A stretch of DNA of 18,569 bases from Bacteroidales bacterium UBA3856 (GTDB lineage Bacteria > Bacteroidota > Bacteroidia > Bacteroidales > UBA932). The stretch spans positions 1 to 18,569 of the forward strand of contig DGHE01000203.1 in assembly GCA_002392525.1 (NCBI GenBank). The letters are read 5' to 3'. A program made the position numbers and the translations under genes. This document shows positions 6,961 to 14,026 of this stretch, piece after piece (the first letter of the stretch is position 1; every line of letters begins with the position of its first letter). The notes under the pieces were generated by a model. The model saw only the letters and a program-made list of their open reading frames with translations, did not search any database and was not told the origin of the DNA.

Positions 6961-8661
6961 CTATACAGGATCTACATCTATGACGATATGGCCGGTATAC
7001 TTCCGGCTCACTTCAAAGGCGGCCACGGTTTTACCGAGGGCCGCTTTCTTTTCCAGAAGGGTTTTGTCCCGGGGCAGAAGGAGACGGATTTCGCAGGCGG
7101 ATTCATCGGAGGCGACGAGGGGGCCTTCCACTCGAATTCCAAGTTCGGCGACAGCGGCTGCGAGCTCCTTTGCCAGGAAATGGAGGCGCTTTTCGTTTTT
7201 GTCTTTCACCAGCACTTTGACCATGCGGGCATAGGGCGGATACCCTACGAGACTGCGTTCTGCCAGGAGGGTATCTACCGGACTATCACCGCTTAAAATG
7301 GCCTTGAAGACGGGGTGTTGCGGTTCTCGGGTCTGGATCATAAGCCGTGGGCTCATGCTGCGGAACTGCTCCAACAGCTGAAACGCGCGTTCATCGGCCC
7401 TGAAATCCTGCCGCGAAAGCATGCCGTCCCAGCTCACCAGGCCCACTAAGCCCAAATTCCCGCAGCGGAACCCGCGCGTAGTGGCCGTACTGGCTATGTA
7501 GATGTCGTATTCGTCGTCGGGCTGCCCCTGGTCCAGATTCGCCACCCGCGCCGCAGGGAAATACTCCAGCACATTGTCCTCTACCTTCCGGCCTGCTTCA
7601 TAAATACGCCGGGGTGCTACCAGGAGCACCTGCTGGCCGGCAGCCAGCGTGTCGCTCATTTGCTTCAGCAGCTTGAGGGAAAACACACCGGCCATGCCGT
7701 TTTTGCGATATTCCGCAGAGATATTGATAACCTCCGGAGATCTGTTCTCTGCGGGTTCATCCCCGCTCAGCCCTATGTAGCGGCCGCACCGGGCGTTGTA
7801 AATGGATTCAAGGGAAGGGGTGGGGCTGGTAAGGATGACGTGCGCGTGGTGAATGGAAGCGAGCATAATGGCGCTTTCGCGGGCGTGGTATCGCGGAGCG
7901 GGAGCGTCCTGTTTATAGGCCGGGTCATGCTCATCTTCCACGGCAATGAGGCCCAGGTTCCTGAAGGGCAGGAACAGTGCACTTCGCGTTCCTATCACAA
8001 GGCACGGGTCTCCGGTACGGACACGCTCGGCAATCGCCTTGCGCTTTCCGGCTGTAATCCCGCTGTGGTATACAAGTGCGCCGGGGATGGCGGCAGTGGC
8101 ATCGGCCCGGCCTGTCTCCGGCACCAGGATGAGCACGCTGCGCCCCTTCTCCAGCACCTCCCTGGCCAGTTCGACGAGCACGGAACGGTTGGTTCTTCCA
8201 GCAAGAAGGATGGTCTTGCCGGCATTCCCGGAGCTTTGCTGCCAGCTGTGGCGGATGACGGCCGCCTGAGCACCGTCATGGGCGTTCAGGGCAGGCTGAG
8301 GCGGCATGCCGGTCTCAGGCACCTTGAGCCTGGACTGATGGTTGTACAGGGCGGGATATGCCACCTTGTAGACTTCCCCGACCGTGCACAGATAATACTG
8401 CGCGAGACTTCTCCAGAAAGCAATTTCGTGTTCCGATGCGGCCGGGAGAGCGTCTTCCACGGCCTCGATGGCCATGATGCGTTCCGGTTTCATCCGGGGA
8501 TCTGCGTCTACCCGGCTCACACAGCCTGTATAGAATGCATTGGCAAAAACAACGCGCACACGGGTCCCCACTTCCACTGTCACCCCCTCCGGAAGGCTAT
8601 AGAAGGGCTCCCACTCCAACTTGAGCGGCAGAATGACCTGTATGAAGCGTTTCTGTGCCAT
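6961..8661 (-). CDS. priA: PriA-like primosomal protein N', degenerate and probably helicase-inactive
   Basis: A 566-residue protein collinear with PriA, the fork-binding helicase that restarts replication; usual length is about 730-820. The N-terminal 3'-DNA-binding domain is recognisable (VILPLKLEWEPFYSLPEGV, residues 9-27), as are LVIGTRSALFLPFRNLGLI, HDPAYKQ, PTPSLES, FRADERAFQLLEQ and a C-terminal domain starting VGYPPYARMVKVLV. Key ATPase and helicase parts are altered. The Walker A site reads AGRTNRSVL (Val161 at the lysine position). The DEEH box reads EDEH (242-245). GSATPS is TSPTPS, and the GRAGR arginine-finger motif is replaced by RSMSP. All eight zinc-binding cysteines and their lobe are deleted between residues about 350 and 356. 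The frame is intact, so it is not a pseudogene. An upstream TTG at 8682 is possible, but ATG 8661 (MAQKRFIQVILPL) matches family starts. Actinobacterial PriA also lacks helicase motifs. Confidence 0.85.
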   Translation of the reverse strand: MAQKRFIQVILPLKLEWEPFYSLPEGVTVEVGTRVRVVFANAFYTGCVSRVDADPRMKPERIMAIEAVEDALPAASEHEIAFWRSLAQYYLCTVGEVYKVAYPALYNHQSRLKVPETGMPPQPALNAHDGAQAAVIRHSWQQSSGNAGKTILLAGRTNRSVLVELAREVLEKGRSVLILVPETGRADATAAIPGALVYHSGITAGKRKAIAERVRTGDPCLVIGTRSALFLPFRNLGLIAVEDEHDPAYKQDAPAPRYHARESAIMLASIHHAHVILTSPTPSLESIYNARCGRYIGLSGDEPAENRSPEVINISAEYRKNGMAGVFSLKLLKQMSDTLAAGQQVLLVAPRRIYEAGRKVEDNVLEYFPAARVANLDQGQPDDEYDIYIASTATTRGFRCGNLGLVGLVSWDGMLSRQDFRADERAFQLLEQFRSMSPRLMIQTREPQHPVFKAILSGDSPVDTLLAERSLVGYPPYARMVKVLVKDKNEKRLHFLAKELAAAVAELGIRVEGPLVASDESACEIRLLLPRDKTLLEKKAALGKTVAAFEVSRKYTGHIVIDVDPV

Positions 8662-8671
8662 AAACTTCACG

Positions 8672-8702
8672 CGAAAATACAAATATTCCCCCGAAATACC
8701 AA
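8672..8702 (-). promoter_or_regulatory. Candidate promoter for priA
   Basis: On the minus strand TTG (8702-8700) is followed after 20 bases by TATTTTCG (8679-8672), one mismatch from TAnnTTTG. The -7-like element is only 10 bases from the ATG at 8661, so the leader would be very short. Confidence 0.4.
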
Positions 8703-8733
8703 CCTTCCCTACACGGCATGTGAAGAAACTTTT

Positions 8734-8766
8734 TTTGCGTGGATTACGGGGAATTTACTATATTTG
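8734..8766 (+). promoter_or_regulatory. Bacteroidota -33/-7 promoter of the parAB operon
   Basis: TTTG at 8734-8737, then 21 bases, then TATATTTG at 8759-8766. Both boxes match the Bacteroidota consensus, and the -7 box is 22 bases from the parA ATG. This is the best promoter in the window. Confidence 0.8.
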
Positions 8767-8788
8767 TAAACTAAAACTGACAGTAATT

Positions 8789-9568
8789 ATGGGTAAAATC
8801 ATAGCCATAGCCAATCAGAAGGGCGGCGTGGGCAAAACCACCACGGCCATCAATCTCGCTGCGTCCCTGGCCGTTCTGGAAAAGAACGTCCTCATCATCG
8901 ACGCAGATCCCCAGGCCAATACCACTTCGGGACTCAACTTCGACCCGGACAACGGAGACCACCGCACGCTCTATGAGATACTCATCGGCCAGCTTAAAGC
9001 AGAAGACGCCCTCATCCAGACAGAGCTCCCCAAGCTGCACATGATTCCCTCGCATATCAACCTTGTCGGTGCAGAGATTGAACTCCTGAACACCCCGGAA
9101 AGAGAGTGTATCCTCAAAAAGGCCCTGGCTCCCATCAAGGACAACTATGACTACATCATCATAGACTGTTCTCCGTCCCTGGGGCTCATCACCGTCAACA
9201 GCCTCACCGCCGCAGACTCGGTCATCATTCCCGTCCAGCCGGAGTTCTTTGCCCTGGAAGGCCTTGCCAAACTCATCCAGACCATCCGTCTGGTCCAGAA
9301 CGGCATTAATCCTTCCCTTACCATCGAAGGTTTCGTGGTCACCATGTATGACGGCCGCACCAAGGTACACAACCAGGTGGTGGCACAGCTCCGGGACCAC
9401 TTCCAGGATATGGTCTTCAACACCGTCATCACGCGCAGCATCCGCCTGAGCGAAGCCCCGTCCTACGGCAAACCCATCATTCTGTACGATGTCATGAACA
9501 ACGGTACTTCCAGCTACTTGAACCTGGCCAAGGAAGTACTGGACAAAAACCAGAACGCCAATGGCTAA
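8789..9568 (+). CDS. parA: Chromosome partitioning ATPase ParA/Soj
   Basis: A 259-residue Walker-type ATPase that drives origin segregation with ParB. It shows the deviant Walker A KGGVGKTT (11-18) including the signature lysine, IIDADPQANTTSG (Asp40) as the A' motif, and IIIDCSPSLGLITVNSL as Walker B/switch II. The C-terminal SIRLSEAPSYGKPI is typical of Soj. It lacks the N-terminal helix-turn-helix of plasmid type Ia ParA and is full length for chromosomal Soj. The frame extends upstream, but ATG 8789 follows the promoter with a sensible leader and matches family starts. The stop overlaps the parB start by 8 bases. It is first gene of a four-gene operon. Confidence 0.96.
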   Translation: MGKIIAIANQKGGVGKTTTAINLAASLAVLEKNVLIIDADPQANTTSGLNFDPDNGDHRTLYEILIGQLKAEDALIQTELPKLHMIPSHINLVGAEIELLNTPERECILKKALAPIKDNYDYIIIDCSPSLGLITVNSLTAADSVIIPVQPEFFALEGLAKLIQTIRLVQNGINPSLTIEGFVVTMYDGRTKVHNQVVAQLRDHFQDMVFNTVITRSIRLSEAPSYGKPIILYDVMNNGTSSYLNLAKEVLDKNQNANG

Positions 9569-10487
9569 AAATCAACCGCGCGGCCTGGGAAAGGGACTGG
9601 GCGCCCTCCTGGGCGGTGAAGACCTCACCGAAATCCGCAAGCCCGTAGGATATATCAACAAAGAAGTCGTATCTCCCGAAGGCAAACCGCAGGACACATC
9701 CGACGTCCTCCGTATCCCCGTAGACCTCATCGAACCCAACCCCTACCAGCCCCGCATGAACTTCGACACCGAAGCCCTCGAGGAGCTGGCCCTCTCCATC
9801 CGCACCCTGGGCCTCATCCAGCCCATCACCGTGCGCCGGAAAGGAGACAAATACCAGATCATCAGCGGTGAGCGCCGCTACCGTGCCTCCCTTCTCGCCG
9901 GCATGGACATGATCCCCGCCTACATCCGGGATGCCTCCGAGCAAGGCATGCTGGAAATGGCCATCGTGGAAAACATCCAGCGGGAAAACCTGGACCCCAT
10001 CGAGGTTGCCCTGAGTTATCAGCGCCTCATGGAAGAGTGCAACCTTACCCAGGAGCAGATGGCAGAACGCGTCAGCAAAAAGCGCGCGTCCGTCGCCAAC
10101 CAGCTGCGCCTCCTCAAACTGCCCGCCAAGGTCCAGCACGACCTCAAGGTGGGGCTGGTGAGCGTAGGCCACGCCAAGGTTCTCCTCGGCATCGAAGACC
10201 CCGCCGTGCAGGAAGCCCTCTGTGACCTCATCGTCAAGAACGGCCTCTCCGTCCGTCAGCTGGAAGAGAAAGTGAAGTCCCTCGAAAAGGGAGAAAAGCC
10301 TTCTTCCCGGGAAGAAGATCCGCAGGAGCTTCCGGACATGTACTACCGTCTTCTGGAAAATGTCGCCCGATACTTTGGAGAAAACATTTCCCTCAAGCGC
10401 AACAAAGACGGAAAAGGCACTCTCACCATTAAATTCGACTCCGACTCCCAGATGGAGCAGTTTCTCCAGGCTCTGGACCAGCGATGA
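9561..10487 (+). CDS. parB: Chromosome partitioning protein ParB/Spo0J
   Basis: A 308-residue CTP-dependent DNA clamp that loads at parS and stimulates ParA. The N-terminal LGKGLGALL (9-17) is the ParA-interacting peptide. The ParB/Srx domain (about 50-145) has PNPYQPR, GERRYRAS (103-110) and ENIQREN (137-143), the boxes that bind CTP. A helix-turn-helix follows (about 161-190, LTQEQMAERVSKKRASVANQ), then a C-terminal dimerisation segment. No parS-like TGTTTCACGTGAAACA is visible in the window. It overlaps parA by 8 bases and the following gene by 4 bases (ATGA). Confidence 0.96.
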   Translation: MAKNQPRGLGKGLGALLGGEDLTEIRKPVGYINKEVVSPEGKPQDTSDVLRIPVDLIEPNPYQPRMNFDTEALEELALSIRTLGLIQPITVRRKGDKYQIISGERRYRASLLAGMDMIPAYIRDASEQGMLEMAIVENIQRENLDPIEVALSYQRLMEECNLTQEQMAERVSKKRASVANQLRLLKLPAKVQHDLKVGLVSVGHAKVLLGIEDPAVQEALCDLIVKNGLSVRQLEEKVKSLEKGEKPSSREEDPQELPDMYYRLLENVARYFGENISLKRNKDGKGTLTIKFDSDSQMEQFLQALDQR

Positions 10488-11383
10488 GGAAACTCTCCGT
10501 CATAATTACATGCCTGCTTCTTGCGGTCCTCCCCCTGCATGCGCAGTACCGGGACGACCAATTCAAGCGGGATGCTTTTACGCAGACCTACGCAGACACC
10601 ACGCAGGCCAATGTCAAGGACACGTCGTCCCTGTTCAACATCAAAGCCTTCTTCGGGGGTCTGGCCCACAAGCAGTCCACTTCCCTGAAGGACCTTACGG
10701 TGGGAAGTGCTGTATTCCTTGGCGGCAACCAGATTTACCACAAGCAGTACTGGAAACTGCCCATCATCTACGGAGGCATGGGTGCGGGCATCTACGGAGG
10801 CGTTCACTTCAACCAGAAATTCCAGAGCACGGGAGAAGAGAAATACCGCACCTGGAGAGACTTGTCCCTGGCGGGAGCGGGTCTTGTCTGGTGGGCTTCG
10901 CTCATGGACGGTGTGGTTCAGTACAAGGGGCTTCGCAGTCCGGAGCCTTCCAAGTCCACGTTCTATTCCATCCTCCTTCCCGGCCTGGGCCAGATTTACA
11001 ACGGAGAAGCCTGGAAGGTGCCCATTTACTGGGGCCTCATTGGCGGCACCCTGCACTTTGCCCATGACAACAACGTGCAGTACCAGCGCTGGAGATGGAT
11101 CTACAACCAGGCCACCACCGACGAAGAAGGCGTGGAGCGTCCCCCGCAAAGCGCCGAGACCGCCAAATACTACCGCGACTCCTACCGACGCATCCGGGAC
11201 TACTGTATCCTGGGCATTGCCCTCTCCTATATATTACAGGTGGTAGACGCCAACGTCTTTGCCTACATGCAGCAGTTTGAGGTAGACGACAACATCACCC
11301 TCAAGGTGTCCCCCACCCTCATGCCGCCCGCCCAATATGCAGCGGCTCCTGCCGTAGGCATGTCCATCGGCCTAAAATTCTAA
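10484..11383 (+). CDS. DUF5683 membrane protein with internal duplication
   Basis: A 299-residue protein of the DUF5683 family, function unknown, commonly found right after parB in Bacteroidales. A signal peptide is likely (cleavage near HA-QYRDD, about residue 20). The core LLPGLGQIYNGEAWKVPIYWGLIGG (about 164-188) is the family hallmark, followed by polar residues and the motif RDYCILGIALSYILQVVDANV (238-258). The same order occurs earlier in weaker form: GGNQIYHKQYWKLPIIYGGMGAG (80-102) followed by RDLSLAGAGLVWWASLMDGVV (125-145). The family usually has one such unit in about 200-250 residues, so this protein looks like a two-fold duplication in which the first copy has lost PGLGQ. It ends with the usual beta-like LKVSPTLMPP and SIGLKF. 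It starts inside the parB stop, so it is co-translated with the partition genes. Confidence 0.8.
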   Translation: MRKLSVIITCLLLAVLPLHAQYRDDQFKRDAFTQTYADTTQANVKDTSSLFNIKAFFGGLAHKQSTSLKDLTVGSAVFLGGNQIYHKQYWKLPIIYGGMGAGIYGGVHFNQKFQSTGEEKYRTWRDLSLAGAGLVWWASLMDGVVQYKGLRSPEPSKSTFYSILLPGLGQIYNGEAWKVPIYWGLIGGTLHFAHDNNVQYQRWRWIYNQATTDEEGVERPPQSAETAKYYRDSYRRIRDYCILGIALSYILQVVDANVFAYMQQFEVDDNITLKVSPTLMPPAQYAAAPAVGMSIGLKF

Positions 11384-11387
11384 GAAA

Positions 11388-12797
11388 ATGAGAAGATACC
11401 TGATAACCGCCGCCTGTCTGTTTCTCGCAGCCGGCATCATGACCGCCGCCCCCGACGGGCGCAAGACCAGGAAGCAGCTGCAGCAGGAAAACGAGCAGCT
11501 TCGCGCACGCCTGGAAGCCCTGGAGGCAGAGATAGCCACATACAGGGCCGAGGAAGCCGAGCGCGAAGAAATCGAAGAAGAGCTCTCCGGAGAAAACGAG
11601 AACAAGGTATCGGCCGGCCTGGAGGACTATACCACCCTGAGTACCGACACCCTGCTGGGACAGTGGTACATGCACCGCCAAAGCCGCATCCCCGGCCGCG
11701 AGCAGTACAACATGGACTCGGTACGTTTCACTACCGACGTCCCCGATTCCGTTCTCATGAACCGCCTTGCCAGGATGAATTCCTTCATCTCGCTCCCTTA
11801 CAACGAGACCGTTAAGAACTACATGATCCTGTACTCGGAAAAGATGCCCACCAAAATGGGAGAGATGCTGGGACTGGCTCAGTACTATATGCCCATCTTT
11901 GAGGAGACGTTCCGCCAGTACGGCCTTCCCATGGAGCTCAAATACGTAGCCATCATCGAGAGCGCCCTCAATCCCCGGGCCGAATCCCGCGTGGGTGCCA
12001 AGGGCATGTGGCAGTTCATGTACCGCACGGCCATCAACTACGGCCTCAAGGTAGACTCCTACACCGACGAACGCATGGACCCCATCGCCTCGGTGGATGC
12101 CGCCGCACGCTACTTCCGGGATGCCTACCGCATCTTCGGAGACTGGGCGCTGGCCATATCGGCCTATAACTGCGGCAGCGGCAATGTGAACAAAGCCATC
12201 AAGCGCGCCGGCGGCCGCACAGACTTCTGGTCGGTCTACGATTACCTTCCCCGCGAGACCCGCGGCTACGTTCCCGCCATGGTGGGCGCCATGTACGCCT
12301 TCCGCTACGCCAGCGAGTACGGCCTGCGCCCGGACCCTATTTCCCTCCCCGTCTACGTGGACACGTTCCACATCCACAAGAACCTGCATTTCCGTCAGGT
12401 GAGCGAGATCCTGGGCATTCCCCTCGACGACGTCAGGGACCTGAACCCGCAGTACTACACCGACATCGTCCCCGGTGAGGGAGGAGACGAAGTCATCCGC
12501 CTTCCCTTCAACTACACCAGCGCCTTCCTGGACCTGCAGGACTCCATCTATCGGCACAAGACCGATGTCCTTTTCACCGCCAAGGTGCAGGACGGCCGGG
12601 AAACCGTAGCCGGACGTCCCGTCCCCACCTCGCGCGGCGCAACCGGGCAGTGGATCTACTATAAAGTAAAATCGGGCGACTCCCTTGGGAAAATCGCCCG
12701 AAAATATCACTGCACTGTCAAGCAGCTCAAAAACTGGAACAACCTCAGGAGCGACCGCATCAACATTGGTCAGCGCCTCAAGGTTGGCAAGCGCTAA
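11388..12797 (+). CDS. MltD-like membrane/periplasmic lytic transglycosylase with LysM
   Basis: A 469-residue exported enzyme predicted to cleave MurNAc-GlcNAc bonds in peptidoglycan, leaving 1,6-anhydro-MurNAc ends, the type of product that feeds AnmK. Order of parts: signal peptide (about 1-20); coiled coil rich in Glu/Leu (about 27-68); family-1 SLT domain (about 165-310) with catalytic Glu191 in AIIESALNP, then AKGMWQFM and AYNCGSGNVNKAI; a degenerate LysM-like segment (about 330-372); and a clear LysM at 424-466 (YKVKSGDSLGKIARKYHCTVKQLKNWNNL). It starts 4 bases after the DUF5683 stop, as fourth gene of the par operon, a linkage I recall from other Bacteroidales. The stop overlaps convergent adk by 4 bases. 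Confidence 0.9.
   Translation: MRRYLITAACLFLAAGIMTAAPDGRKTRKQLQQENEQLRARLEALEAEIATYRAEEAEREEIEEELSGENENKVSAGLEDYTTLSTDTLLGQWYMHRQSRIPGREQYNMDSVRFTTDVPDSVLMNRLARMNSFISLPYNETVKNYMILYSEKMPTKMGEMLGLAQYYMPIFEETFRQYGLPMELKYVAIIESALNPRAESRVGAKGMWQFMYRTAINYGLKVDSYTDERMDPIASVDAAARYFRDAYRIFGDWALAISAYNCGSGNVNKAIKRAGGRTDFWSVYDYLPRETRGYVPAMVGAMYAFRYASEYGLRPDPISLPVYVDTFHIHKNLHFRQVSEILGIPLDDVRDLNPQYYTDIVPGEGGDEVIRLPFNYTSAFLDLQDSIYRHKTDVLFTAKVQDGRETVAGRPVPTSRGATGQWIYYKVKSGDSLGKIARKYHCTVKQLKNWNNLRSDRINIGQRLKVGKR
12661..12701 (-). terminator. Candidate intrinsic terminator of hpt-adk, inside mltD
   Basis: TCGGGCGA (12672-12679) and TCGCCCGA (12694-12701) form an 8-bp perfect stem around a 14-base loop that contains a further TCCC/GGGA pairing. 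On the minus strand the stem is followed by TTTTACTTTAT (12671-12661), a T-rich tail. It lies about 95 bases past the adk stop, within the LysM-coding part of the opposing gene. On the plus strand there is no T tract, so it would act in one direction. Confidence 0.45.
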
Positions 12798-13360
12798 GCC
12801 ATCATTTTGAAAATACGGTCCCGCACCTCTTCGATGGTGCCGACACCGTCAATCTCGCAGTACAGACCCGCAGCCTTGTAGTAGGCAATGAGCGGTTCTG
12901 TTTTGCTGTGATAGTTCTGGATGCGGTTGCTCACGACCTCGTCGCGGGCGTCATCGGCCCGGCCTTCCAGTTGTGCGCGGTGAGCGATGCGCTCGTGCAC
13001 AAGGGCGTCGGGGATCATGAGGGATACGCAGGCGGTGACGCTTTCGCCGCGTTTTTCCACCATGGCCTTCAGGGCATCGGCCTGAGCGATGGTACGGGGG
13101 AAACCATCCAGAAGGAAGCCGTCTACATCCTTTACGCTGTTGAACTTGGCTTCGATCATTCCTTCTACTACGGCGTCGGGGACCAGGTTTCCGGCGTCAA
13201 TGAGGGCCTTGGCCTCAAGCCCCAGCGGGGTGCCGGCGGCAATTTCACTGCGAAGGAGTTCTCCGGTAGAGATGTGGCACAGATGGAAGCGCTCTGCCAT
13301 TGCGCCGGCCTGGGTGCCTTTACCGGCGCCGGGAGGGCCAAACAAAACGTAGTATTTCAT
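12794..13360 (-). CDS. adk: Adenylate kinase, short-LID form
   Basis: A 188-residue cytoplasmic enzyme for ATP + AMP = 2 ADP. The P-loop is GPPGAGKGT (8-16). HISTGELLR (29-37) is the AMP-binding segment, and DGFPRT (85-90) is the family signature. The LID is the short form (about residues 128-140), without the zinc cysteines of long types; total length about 188 fits. The start is 1 base after the hpt stop on the same strand, so hpt-adk form a purine salvage/nucleotide unit. The obgE gene that I recall following adk in some Bacteroidales is absent; convergent mltD is there instead. Confidence 0.96.
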   Translation of the reverse strand: MKYYVLFGPPGAGKGTQAGAMAERFHLCHISTGELLRSEIAAGTPLGLEAKALIDAGNLVPDAVVEGMIEAKFNSVKDVDGFLLDGFPRTIAQADALKAMVEKRGESVTACVSLMIPDALVHERIAHRAQLEGRADDARDEVVSNRIQNYHSKTEPLIAYYKAAGLYCEIDGVGTIEEVRDRIFKMMA

Positions 13361-13361
13361 T

Positions 13362-13913
13362 TTATTCGTCTAAAACATAAATGTCTTTTATGTTGCGGCC
13401 CAGCTCGTCGTAGTCCAGGCCGAAGCCAACGATGAAGCGGTTGGGGATGTCCATGGCCACATAATCCAGTTTCACGTCCTTGTCGTAGACTTCGCTCTTG
13501 AGAAGGAGCGTGCAAACGCGGGCGTCCTTCACTTTGTGCGCTTTGAGCTGCTGCATCATAGCCACGATGGTGTTGCCGGTGTCCACAATGTCCTCCACCA
13601 CCAGGACGCGCTTGCCTTCCAAGTGCGAGGGCAGCGGAACTTCGGTCTTGATGACGCCGGTAGAGGCGGTGCCCTCATAGGAGGAAAGCTTGCAGGCCTT
13701 CAGGACCAACGGGAAAGTGATGCGTTTGAGGAGTTCGGCCGCATAGATGATGGCTCCGTTCAGGGTGCAGATCATCACCACGGGATCTTCGTCGGTAGCA
13801 CCGGCATAGTCCCGGTTCAGGCGCTCGGCTACGGCGTCGATAGCCTTCTCGATGTCTTCGTTGGGGATGAACATCTTGAAGGTTTTGTCGTGAAGACGGA
13901 TTTTATGTTCCAT
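13362..13913 (-). CDS. hpt: Hypoxanthine phosphoribosyltransferase
   Basis: A 183-residue purine salvage enzyme that joins PRPP with hypoxanthine or guanine to give IMP or GMP. The PRPP loop VLVVEDIVDTGNT (103-115) is intact, with the acidic pair Glu107-Asp108. CTLNGAIIYAAELLKR (49-64) is the N-terminal PRTase strand-helix, KLSSYEG (75-81) carries the flexible-loop Ser-Tyr, and DIPNRFIVGFGLDYDE near the end holds the purine-binding aromatic. It is first gene of the minus-strand pair with adk, with a -7 element 19 bases upstream. Confidence 0.95.
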   Translation of the reverse strand: MEHKIRLHDKTFKMFIPNEDIEKAIDAVAERLNRDYAGATDEDPVVMICTLNGAIIYAAELLKRITFPLVLKACKLSSYEGTASTGVIKTEVPLPSHLEGKRVLVVEDIVDTGNTIVAMMQQLKAHKVKDARVCTLLLKSEVYDKDVKLDYVAMDIPNRFIVGFGLDYDELGRNIKDIYVLDE

Positions 13914-13932
13914 TGAAATCGGTAAATTTCTA

Positions 13933-13940
13933 CAAAATTA
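13933..13940 (-). promoter_or_regulatory. Bacteroidota -7 element for hpt-adk
   Basis: On the minus strand this reads TAATTTTG, an exact TAnnTTTG match, 19 bases before the hpt ATG. No -33 TTTG is seen at the usual distance. The 113-base region 13914-14026 between hpt and the divergent gene is AT-rich and holds this and the element at 13991-14023. Confidence 0.6.
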
Positions 13941-13990
13941 ATAAAAAACATGCAATAAAATCGGCTAAAACATATAAGTTTTCAACAATT

Positions 13991-14023
13991 TTTGGAGAAT
14001 AGCCTGGCTCGTCCGTAACTTGA
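13991..14023 (+). promoter_or_regulatory. Candidate promoter for the HhH/barrel gene
   Basis: TTTG at 13991-13994, then 21 bases, then TAACTTGA at 14016-14023, which departs from TAnnTTTG in the last two bases. The spacing equals that of the parA promoter. Only 3 bases separate it from the ATG at 14027, so either the transcript is leaderless or translation begins at the second ATG (14036). Confidence 0.4.
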
Positions 14024-14026
14024 GGC

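Noticed and set aside
6991..7007. GCCGG/CCGGC hairpin near the namZ/priA junction as a terminator
   Set aside because: Stem of 5 bp with no T tract on either strand, inside priA codons.
6961..8661. priA as a pseudogene
   Set aside because: The frame is uninterrupted and the N- and C-terminal domains and several core motifs are preserved; the losses are specific to catalytic and zinc-binding parts.
7660..8769. Long plus-strand open frame opposite priA
   Set aside because: It is the antisense of a recognisable gene, has Gly/Arg/His-rich non-protein-like composition and matches no family I know.
8662..8788. parS site between priA and parA
   Set aside because: No sequence close to the 16-bp palindrome TGTTTCACGTGAAACA is present here, nor did I see one elsewhere in the window.
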